Positions 56,037-64,000 of a stretch of 64,000 nt of DNA are shown here, piece after piece; within the stretch, counting starts at the first letter, position 1, and each line of letters opens with the position of its first letter. Origin of the DNA: Immersiella caudata (taxonomy: Eukaryota; Ascomycota; Sordariomycetes; Sordariales; Lasiosphaeriaceae); NCBI GenBank assembly GCA_030512335.1, contig JAULSU010000002.1, forward strand, positions 4,836,001-4,900,000, read 5' to 3'. The notes beneath the pieces are model-generated. The model was not told the DNA's origin. It saw only the letters and a list, made by a program, of their open reading frames with translations, and searched no databases. Both the position numbers and the translations under genes were made by a program.

Positions 56037-57731
56037 CTAGACCGCTGGGCAGGCATCGCCCTTGGGCCCGAACCCCTCGCAAAAGTCAGCAAGCGGGAGC
56101 GAAGTCTGCGCCAAGACGAGAGTGCCCAACAGAGAGCTCTGATCGCCTAGGAGCTTCTTGTTGAGGCTCGCGGTGATGGAAGCGCCGAGTGTCAACGCCC
56201 CCTGAAGCCCCGCCGCGCTGTCGCCGCACGCGGTGCAATTGGACGAGCTGATGGCCTTCATGGACGCGGTGAGAATCGGCGTGTTTGCCGCGATCTCGGC
56301 CACAAATCCCGATTCCACAACGCTGATTTCCACTCCGATCGCGGGTCGAATGAAAGCCGACGCCTTGGCTTCGACAGTGCCGCTGGCTGTGAACGGCTCA
56401 GCCTTGAGCTTCGGCGTCCAACCGACAGATTTGGTGTTGGCCTTGTTAAGAAAGTCCAGGCGTGCGATGGATTTCGGGATGGTAGCGGAACCTCCGGCGC
56501 TGATGGTGACGGCCGCCGTGATCTCGGAAAGCTCCACGCCGACACTGGCGGAGACGGTCGGGCCGATGGTCAAGACTCCTGGAATAGAGACGCCACCTGG
56601 CGAGACCTTGAAGATGGGCACAACCTTCTCGGCGAGCTTCCCGGTCAGAGCGCCAGTCAGGGTCAGGCCAATGACCGCCTTGGCTGTGAGACCGCTGGTT
56701 GACATCTCGATCCAGGCCTCCTTGAGTTGGAGCAACTCCATTCGGAACTTCGCCTTGACGTCTAACGATCCCTGGGTGAAACAATCCTTGCATGTCGCGG
56801 TGACAGTCAAGCCGGTCGTGCTCACCGGGATGGTCAGCGTGTTGTTGGGGAACCTGTTGTTGAACGGGATGCTAAAGTCCGGGTTGACGCTGGGGTTGGC
56901 AATCTCCTCAACCACTTCCTCGGCTTTGGCTGGTATCGCCGTCACCACATCAACAACTTGATCCGCAGCATCGCTCACAAAGTCGGAAACCTTGCCCGGC
57001 AAGCTCTTGACTTCATCAACCACCGAATCGAACGTATCCTTGATTTTATCAAAGAACTGCCGCCGTTCATGCCCAGCGCGCCGCACACGCTTCGCCGAAC
57101 CAACATCCACCTTGCCAACGGTCAGATCAAACGTATGCGCCGCCGCCTTCCACGTCGTCTCCTGCACCTTGAGCACCGCCGTCTCGGCCTCATCCACATA
57201 CCCCAGCCCCTCCACATTAAACAAAATCCGATCCTTGTTCCCGCCACAAGCATCGACACCAACCACCAAGAGGAAATGGTTAGCAGTGTTCTTATTCACC
57301 CACTTCCAAATATCCTCGGCGTCGTCAAAGTCCGCCGCCTGTGCGAATTGAATCTTGAGGTCGCCCTTGCCGCCGGCCGGACACTCAATCTTCTGCACCA
57401 TGTCGTCGATCAACTCCAGGTTGACGACGCCCTCATCCTGTCCGGGGGTCTCGATGGTGAGCTCGGCGAGGGTGCCATCGGAGCCGATCCAGTCAAAAGT
57501 CTCTGCGGTTTTGAGCTCCAGCGCTGCTTTGCGGTCGCGCTTGGTGTTGCCTCTGCGGGCGCGGCGGAGGGGCGCGAGGATGATGGGGGCTGTGGGGATG
57601 TCGACGACGGGTGGGTTGGCGTAGGCGCGTTCGATGACTTGTGGGGAAAGGAGCGTTGGTGGTGCAACTCCAGCGGTGGCGTGGGCGGCTAGCATCAAGG
57701 CCGCAGCGAGGGCTCTCTGGGTTGGAGCCAT
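56037..57731 (-). CDS. Large secreted protein, DUF7029/DUF7223-like
   Basis: A single exon of 564 aa. The signal peptide spans residues 1-20 (MAPTQRALAAALMLAAHATA). A dibasic Kex2-type processing region (RRARRGNTKRDR) lies near residues 56-67. The first third (to about 210) contains a beta-rich domain with two Cys (IECPAGG and DACGG) and ends in a second basic stretch (KRVRRAGHERR). The second part has a helical linker (FFDKIKDTFDSVVDEVKSLP) and a long beta-rich region of alternating Val/Thr/Ala with CKDC, CTAC and C-terminal Cys. This resembles uncharacterised fungal extracellular proteins annotated with DUF7029/DUF7223; the link is from memory of layout. Probably a cell-wall or extracellular protein. 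Confidence 0.78.
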   Translation of the reverse strand: MAPTQRALAAALMLAAHATAGVAPPTLLSPQVIERAYANPPVVDIPTAPIILAPLRRARRGNTKRDRKAALELKTAETFDWIGSDGTLAELTIETPGQDEGVVNLELIDDMVQKIECPAGGKGDLKIQFAQAADFDDAEDIWKWVNKNTANHFLLVVGVDACGGNKDRILFNVEGLGYVDEAETAVLKVQETTWKAAAHTFDLTVGKVDVGSAKRVRRAGHERRQFFDKIKDTFDSVVDEVKSLPGKVSDFVSDAADQVVDVVTAIPAKAEEVVEEIANPSVNPDFSIPFNNRFPNNTLTIPVSTTGLTVTATCKDCFTQGSLDVKAKFRMELLQLKEAWIEMSTSGLTAKAVIGLTLTGALTGKLAEKVVPIFKVSPGGVSIPGVLTIGPTVSASVGVELSEITAAVTISAGGSATIPKSIARLDFLNKANTKSVGWTPKLKAEPFTASGTVEAKASAFIRPAIGVEISVVESGFVAEIAANTPILTASMKAISSSNCTACGDSAAGLQGALTLGASITASLNKKLLGDQSSLLGTLVLAQTSLPLADFCEGFGPKGDACPAV

Positions 57732-59152
57732 TTTGTTGAAAGTAGGTGGATACTGGATCCGGAGGAGAAAACGAGTGAGCTGGAAATGAAGGTCTGACTG
57801 TTCTAGGCAAAAGGAGAGTGAGGGATGTGCTTGTCGTGTTCATCCCAAGTCAGGCACGAAGCTCAAGATCTGCGAGCCCTGAATAGAGCGACTTTGTTTG
57901 AAAAGAATGTGAAGATATTGCCGCCGACAACGAATACAAGGTACCCTCAGTTCGAGGCAGGAAAGATTGAAGATATACCCCAAACCACGATGGACCAAGC
58001 TTGTCGTCTTCCCCAATCTCACACCGAGCAAACGTTGAAAAGCCGGGGTACCGTAAGCATATCTGCCCCTCCCTCCCCGTCCCTCGCAGGTAACATTAGA
58101 TCATCCGATCCACCTCCCCAGCAAACAAGAACACCGCCTTAACAGCGGGATACCCTCCCGCACCAGCAAAAGGGGGATCGGAGTTTCATGTCGTTGACTG
58201 GTACCCATCCCAGATCCCCTTACAAGGGGTTGCCTCAGCCACTGCACCCACCCTAACGTTACAGCGCCATGATTGGCCCGCGCCGATCTCGCCAAGAGGG
58301 TGCATCGCCAGCGGTCGCTGTAATTGGCCGACGCGGTGTAATTGGGGCTAGTGTTACATTTTTACCTTTGGATTCCTACGGGAAGGAGGCGCGGTGCTAC
58401 GGCACTTGCCAGAGGGTGGTTTTGCGCGAGAGGCGGTTCATTTTGTGGAGGGGAAGATCTGCGATCGGGAATCTCCTGATGTTGCACGCGGGCGGAGGTT
58501 TGAGTAAATGCCGCATGTGGTGGTGAGTTTGGGATAGAGAGGGATACGAAGTATTAAAAAGGAAGATCGGCGAGGTTGAGGTGGGATGGATTAAGCTTCC
58601 GTCGTCTGAATTTCTTCAAACTTGACGTGTGTGTTTGGTTTTTTGGGTTGGGTTGGGGTTGATGGCGGGATGTGGAGCTGAGGGTGGAAGTGTTTCCGGG
58701 TTTCCAGGGACGTTGGGGTTCGCAGGGCTCTCAGACTCTTGGCAACGTCGATACACGACCCGAGACAGTGGCGGCCGTTTTGGGAATCGATCTGGGGGGG
58801 CCTGAAGATCATTGAGCCCAAGATCCGGGCGAGAAAATAAAGTAAGATCGGCTAATTGGAGATCCGCACATCATGGCCGAGGAATTTTGGGTAAGCCTTA
58901 ATCCTGCCGTTAATGGGAGGAAGTGGGTCAACACGATGGGATCCGGTTCTGCTACCAAATGTCAAGCCAGGAGTTTAATTAGGCCTAGATGCACTTCATT
59001 TTGAAAGACGATGTTATGCTATCGGAACATGACTTTGAGAGTGAATGGTTGCAAAGCTCCATAGATAGAAAAACTTTAATGTGTCAAAGAGGGACAGAGC
59101 GGTGGATCGGACAGTGTAGATGGAGGGCGACGGTGAGAGAGCGAAGACAACA
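57732..59152. other. Intergenic, nothing recognised
   Basis: 1.4 kb containing the promoter of the secreted protein at its left end. Only short motif-free frames. Confidence 0.45.
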
Positions 59153-59897
59153 TTAGCAATCCTGTTTAGTCACCTCGCTGTAATGGTGATCGTAAACAAG
59201 ACGACCCCTTGCCTGCAGTCCGTGAAAGTCCCAATAACTGCAGGTCCTAGAGATCCTTTCAGCGTCTCTCGCGATGCCGGCACATTCCACAGCCACGTAG
59301 CCTCCAGTCTGCCGACCCGTGTTAACAAATGATTCGAGCAACGGACCGTAGAAATGAGAGCAAGAGACAACGTACCCTGCTGCAAAGATATAGCCCACAC
59401 GTCCATGCACAAGCAAAGCGGGTGCACTTGCCCCCCTCCACCGCACACTGGGCACCTCCCCCGCCGAGCCGACGCATAGTATCCAGTGGCTCGTTGCAGT
59501 GCTCGAACCATACCCAACTACCTGCATTGCAGTCGAACCATTCAGGATCCCGCTTCAGTACCGCAGCAGCTGGGTTTGGCGACTGCAGTGCCTGTTTGGC
59601 GTTGGAGCGAGCCTCCATTGTATCCCGCGTGATGCCCTTGGCCGCCATCTCGGCGCGGAAGTCGCCAAAGTCCCAAGGAGAGTAGCTCGGATTGAGGGAC
59701 AAGATTTGTCTGTAGATGGACTCTGCCGTGCCGTAGAGTGTCGTCGTGGTGTTCGAGTCCGGAGACAATGGGCCTATCCACTTCATGGTGCCGAGGGGAG
59801 TGTTGGAAGAAAGCTCATCGATGGGCTTAACTTCGTATGCGGATGGGAGGGCGACAGTTGAGGCTGCTAAGGCCATCACGACTGTGGTCGACTTCAT
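59153..59897 (-). CDS. Small secreted Cys-rich protein
   Basis: Two exons: 59897-59376 and 59308-59153 (intron 67 nt, gtacgt..ggcag), giving 225 aa. The ATG at 59897 (MKSTTVVMALAASTVALPS) gives a clean signal peptide; the upstream Met in the same frame does not. The C-terminal half carries a Cys-rich domain: FDCNAG, EHCNEP, GGGGAQCAVEGGKC, FACAWTCGLYLC, VECAG, RTC and a terminal QDC, ten Cys in all. This is the layout of a widespread fungal family of small secreted proteins with a WFDCN/CSW-type core. Function is unknown; effector or antimicrobial roles are commonly suggested for such proteins but not shown here. A strong TATA lies upstream. Confidence 0.82.
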
Positions 59898-61746
59898 CTC
59901 GGGTGTTGGAGATGAGAGGTTGGAAATAAGTTCGGTGAACGGTGCTACACGTTGGGTACTCGGTAGCACAGCTAAGAGCCGGAGGGAGCCTGAGAACTCT
60001 CTAATGGGCAGGGAGGGAGGACTAACCTATATATATATCGCCACAATGTCTGCGCGCTCTGCCCAAGAAACGTCGTTGTGCTGCCTTGGATGCACCTCAT
60101 TTGAGTCTTGACGAGTTCTACTTCGCCAAAGCAACTAGGCAGTTGTACATGCTCTCATCTTCCTGAAATGCATCTCATGTATGTAGGACTCCCTTTTGAC
60201 CATTTGAGTCTTGAGCGGCGATTGGAAAAGGGGTTCCAAGCTGTTGCATTGGCTGCGGGTTGGACCATAGTTCGATTTAGCAGATATTGCAAGGCGGGTG
60301 GAAGCCTAGTTGGACTCTTCTTCCCAATCTTTCTGCATGCGTCTTCGGACGTATCTCGCTGATTTCGCGCCAGTTTGCAGGGGCCAGTATGCGGTCAGCC
60401 GATTCGTACTGTCCCGGCTGCAAGCGTAGATGCAGTTGGTATTTATCTTGCGTATTACCCGGACGAACAAGACGGATGAACGTCGAGGTAACCCGTCCAC
60501 CACACTCGAAGATATAGGCCTAGCCTCCATCGTTGGCGTTGTGGCAAAACTGCGCGAGGGCGGGCGATGAGGGCGAAAAAGGGTCGCAATGGTGCGCCTG
60601 TACCCATTTGCTCTTTTGTGAGATTTGGCAGTACCTCTGTTCGCTTGAGGTGTTAATTTGCTGAATGGGAGCCGGCGTTTAATGTCTTCCGCTTCCATCA
60701 AAGACTGATTAACAAATTGCAAACGAAAAGATGAGAGGCCGGCATAAAATGCAAATTTTCGGGTGGTTCGTTTGGGAAGGTTTGGAAAGTTTTGGGTGTT
60801 GAGGAGTGGAGAAACTGGTCCTGCGTCCATCAACGAAACTGGAAGGCTCGGCCAAGCACTGCTTTCGCCTTAAAAATCACACAGTTAAAGGTTCGATTGC
60901 CTTCCAGATTGCTCACAGACGGATTCTGCACGCTCTGCTCAATGCAAACCAAGCTTGCAACAGCGATCGCATATCCAGCCAAAGACGATTCCCCATAAAC
61001 CCGTAATCGCAGGTCAGCGAGGTCAAGAGGCTTATAACCCGTCACCTGCTGCTTCACAGGCGTGCCGTCAATGACTCAAGTCGACGTCAGCCGCCCGCGG
61101 ATTCCTCTGGTCGACATAAACCAATGGCAACGCCAAGTTTTCTCTGCGCCAACTGGGACCCTGAGGATGCCGCTTCGAAGTGTCAACAGACGGGCCATTA
61201 TGGATTTCATGCCTCGCTACGTTCGCACAATAGCATTGTTCAGGGAATGAAAGCAATGCTGTGTAAAGGAATATCATGTATCAGTACCATTTCATTGTTC
61301 AGCAAATTGACCAACCAAGTTCAGCGAGAATGTATCCGATCCCACACAATACTGATCAGGTAGTTGTCCACCCAGCTGTATCAGCTCAACTTGGGCCGCA
61401 CCAGAACATACATAGGATGGGTCGTACCCAGGAGGCTAGAACATACCCAGAGCTGCTATCACCGTCACAACACACCAAACACCGACCTTGTTCAACGACC
61501 AGTGACAGCATTGCAAGGACCTAAACTTTGTTCAACTACAAGTCCAGTTGTTCGCAAGAAGTCCCAGGGAGCTCTAGCCTCCAAAATGTCTGTATAAACC
61601 CCCAGACTTGACCCCCAAATAATCCGATTTCTCCTTCCTCCCCATCAAGCTGCCTTGTGCCTCCTTCGTCAACCGAAACTTAGCACATTCCTAACCTCAC
61701 CCAGAGCAGCAACATCACTCTCACGAAAAAAAAAACCCTAACACAA
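59898..61746. other. Intergenic with no supported gene
   Basis: Apart from the TATA element, the 1.8 kb holds only short motif-free frames on both strands. Confidence 0.45.
60028..60039 (-). promoter_or_regulatory. TATA box of the Cys-rich secreted protein gene
   Basis: A TATATATATA run about 130 bp upstream of the ATG at 59897. A strong TATA is typical of inducible secreted-protein genes. Confidence 0.5.
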
Positions 61747-62262
61747 CTACCATGAACGCCCCCGTCTTCGAGGAGCACTCCACCTGGGGCCTAGCCAAGC
61801 AAACACACCCTCAACCCCACGTGCGTGTGAACTTGGCCAGAGTTTTGCCGGCGTTCCGATTTCTTTGTAGGCCTTGACACTACCAGAGATAAGCCAATCC
61901 AGGCTGTCCGGTCCGTCAGTTAAATTCACTTCGCTTTAGTTGGTGTCGAATTCTTTGACTTTTATTTCGGTTTCGGTGGCATGAACTGCACGAAATCCCT
62001 GACATTTTTCGCCATCGTGTTCTCTGGCTAAATCATTGTGAAGTTTGAAGCTGAGGGGAGCGATGCAGTGTGGGGTCGCCCATGATGCAATGAAGCCGCC
62101 GCCCTTTCCTGACGATCCGGCAGCGATGCCAGCGGCTTCGACGAGGACGATGGGGCCAACGGCGGGGTCGTAAGATGTGTTGCGAGTGAGAAAATACGCG
62201 GGTGTGGTTCCTACAGTGCCGCCGCCGACAATGACGGTATTTTTACGGCGTGGTAGAGACAT
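61747..62262 (-). pseudogene. Truncated FAD-dependent oxidoreductase (DAO family) remnant
   Basis: From ATG at 62262 the frame reads a DAO-family N-terminus: KNTVIVGGGTVGTTPAYFL (dinucleotide-binding GxGxxG), LVEAAGIAAGSSGKGGGFIA, then SWATPHCIAPLSFKLHNDLA. It stops at 61936. Past the stop, a second frame (61929-61747) carries LDWLISGSVKAYKEIGTPA, which aligns with the next segment expected in this family, and then degenerates. The remaining two thirds, including the substrate domain, are absent. I infer a 5' fragment of a TDA3-like or related flavoprotein gene. It is unrelated in sequence to the D-amino-acid oxidase at 26.8 kb. Confidence 0.78.
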
Positions 62263-62974
62263 GGCAGGAAGCAGTTCGATGGTCGGATGTGGTGGAGATC
62301 TATCGATACGGTTTAGGCGGGGGTTATCTGCCCCACCGTACACGTAAAGATCACAGCCCCCTTGATCAGACAACACTCCACTCGGCCATACCACATACGA
62401 CCATACCTACTGGAGAACTCGGGATCCCGTCCGCTCTCCCATAGATAAGCCAGTAAGGGCCAGACTAGTAGTTGGGTCGGTGACGACCAGCGAATCCCTG
62501 GTGTTGTATGTTTTTCCCTCTTTTTTGCTCAACCCCCCCTAAAATGTCCCTCAAATGCCCGGTGGAGTCACAGTCGCCGAGCTCCTCCTAAACAAGTCGA
62601 TTGTAACAGGTAACATATACGCCCACAAAACAGCGTGAACTTGTACTCTATCTTTGTACCGCTTGCGACAGCGCTTGATCGAATTGCTCTGGTGAATGTA
62701 TCCGCCTTGACTCTGCTCTCAAATGTGTCACCGTAGCGATAATATCGACAGGCCTACTTGGTAGATACCTAGGTAGAGACTGGAGTGCTGGACTGCCCCT
62801 GGCTTGTAAACATGCTGAAAAGAAGCAACCGCGCCGCGTTAAGCCAAGCTCCATGTTGGCCAAAGAAAAGTGAAGAAGGATACAAAGTGAAGAAGTATAC
62901 AAGTACTCTGAAACCCCACTACGAACCATCAACCCGCAAGAGAATAATCGTATCTCGCTAAGTCACAGCTAGTG
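62263..62974. other. Intergenic, nothing recognised
   Basis: Short frames only. The part just left of 62975 would be the 3' flank of the orphan exon. Confidence 0.4.
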
Positions 62975-63250
62975 TTATTTGCCCCCGACTGGGACCAGCA
63001 GCGTATTTAAATGTCGGAGATAGTCGGTCAAGCTAAGCTTCTGCTCCCCCGAGATGTCGCCGTATTTGAGTGCCACATTGCATGTCTCGATATCCTTCTC
63101 AACCTCGGCATTACCCAAATCCTGCTCCGCCTCCTTGATGAGTTCGGGCGTGCTGCCGTTGGTTTTCCGCCGGGCCAGGGTCTTCTTACACTTCCCGATC
63201 TTCTCGTTAAGATTATATATCGCCTGCGCGTGCTCGCTCGGGGGTGCTGA
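62975..63250 (-). CDS. Orphan C-terminal exon of an unidentified gene
   Basis: An open minus-strand frame without an ATG runs from about 63250 to the TAA at 62977-62975. Its product is strongly protein-like: NLNEKIGKCKKTLARRK, then ELIKEAEQDLGNAEVEKDIE, LKYGDISGEQKLSLTDYL and a short Gly/Lys end. It is helical, Lys/Glu-rich and non-repetitive. A usable acceptor (gcgcag) lies at 63225-63224, in phase. Upstream exons were not found in the remaining 750 bp, so it is either the last exon of a gene with small 5' exons I missed or a relic. I do not recognise the family. Confidence 0.35.
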   Translation of the reverse strand, partial: SAPPSEHAQAIYNLNEKIGKCKKTLARRKTNGSTPELIKEAEQDLGNAEVEKDIETCNVALKYGDISGEQKLSLTDYLRHLNTLLVPVGGK

Positions 63251-64000
63251 TGTGAAGTTATCCGGTTAGCTCTAGGGACGTTGGCCATGGGGAAATGACG
63301 GCTATAAAAGCTGGAGTTGTTTCAGTGTCGAGGTGGGCGTGCTGTATGCCATCAGGAACGTTCCTCCTTTTTCAGTCCTTTCGTTTTTCTGCTCTTCCTT
63401 TTCGTCGCCCATAGTGCTGCACAGCTTGTTAGATAGTGCCTTGGTAGCGCCGGCAGGTCTGCTGGGAGGTTGGTGTGCTGAGCGGAAGATCTGCGGGAGG
63501 AGACAAGAGCGCAGAACTCGTCGGAGCTGGGAGCCTCGCCCGCCTCAGGTCCCGGACCTTATATAAACCTGAACGGAGAACCCTCGGGGGAGCGGTATCG
63601 TTCTACCTTCTGGGCGCTCTGGCCCCCTTTCTTGTGATCTTCTGTGCATGCACCTACTATACTCTCCGGTGAGCCGACCTGCACGTCATCACACTCTCAG
63701 CCAGTACGGACGCGTTGTCATACCAGTCAGGACACCCTTGAGAATGGCAGAGCGGCTTTTCGGCCTTGGGGGATCGGGAGAATATAGGATCGGGAGAATA
63801 TAGGATCGGGAGAATATGGGAGGTGTGTGGATGGTGAGCAGGTGTGGGCGGGATACGAGACCTCTGCTAGGTGTGTGAGCTAGGTGTGTCAGCTAGCTGT
63901 GGAAACGGAACCCCCGGCTCGGTGAAGGCCATCGGTGTACCGTATTCTATTTTGCGCACTGGTGTAAAGATCAGTCGAGGCTTGTCTTTGCTGAATTTGG
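63251..64000. other. Right-edge region, no supported gene
   Basis: Apart from the 16-bp tandem repeat, only short frames without motifs are seen. Confidence 0.45.
63771..63818 (+). repeat. 16-bp tandem repeat, three copies
   Basis: The unit GGATCGGGAGAATATA is repeated three times head to tail at 63771, 63787 and 63803, the last copy differing at its final base. Confidence 0.95.

Noticed and set aside
1..64000. CRISPR arrays, prophage, bacterial operons or classical transposons
   Set aside because: No direct-repeat/spacer pattern, terminal-repeat pair, transposase, integrase or reverse-transcriptase motif was seen, and the intron-rich genes are eukaryotic.

Overview
The window is genomic DNA from a filamentous ascomycete (Pezizomycotina, most likely Sordariomycetes). 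Genes are carried on both strands, coding DNA is GC-rich, and the introns are short (46-160 nt) with GTRNGN donors, CTAAC-type branch sites and YAG acceptors. Fungal families are prominent: Zn2Cys6 regulator, multicopper oxidase, GH31, LaeA-like methyltransferase, QCR10. No plasmid, viral or bacterial signature is seen. Exon coordinates below were derived by hand from splice signals and reading-frame continuity, so they are models and not transcript data.

Layout. 0.5-1.6 kb: a three-exon alpha/beta hydrolase. 1.6-3.3 kb: a weak Cys-rich candidate and a decayed single-pass membrane protein. 3.9-6.0 kb: a Zn2Cys6 transcription factor whose zinc cluster is interrupted by two 63-nt introns around a 4-nt exon. 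6.0-13.1 kb: about 7 kb with no gene I can support. 13.1-15.1 kb: thioredoxin and a secreted protein. 15.8-16.1 kb: an AAAAAT microsatellite beside an AT-rich island. 16.9-18.5 kb: a secreted, possibly lectin-like beta-propeller protein with a trinucleotide repeat in its first intron. 19.5-22.2 kb: a seven-exon multicopper oxidase. 22.8 kb: an intron-containing tRNA-Pro(AGG). 23.6-25.9 kb: a GH31 alpha-xylosidase-type enzyme. 26.8-28.0 kb: a peroxisomal D-amino-acid oxidase.

28-50 kb is a housekeeping-rich block: ALG3 and ALG10 (two lumenal steps of N-glycan precursor assembly), an EIF1AD-like protein, a HAD phosphatase, an MFS transporter, a short conserved Ser/Pro-rich protein, QCR10 (respiratory complex III) with tiny terminal exons, Mediator subunit MED4, an EMP70/TM9 protein and LCP5/neuroguidin (U3 snoRNP). 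Most are in tight divergent or convergent pairs. Two clear pseudogenes (LaeA-like methyltransferase and F-box protein) lie inside the block.

50-64 kb is accessory in character: a broken TPR protein, an intact tail-anchored DUF4238 protein, two secreted proteins (one Cys-rich), a truncated FAD-oxidoreductase remnant and an orphan C-terminal exon. The least understood intact gene is the DUF4238 protein at 52.9-55.6 kb. The clearest structural novelty is the micro-exon architecture of the Zn2Cys6 and QCR10 genes.
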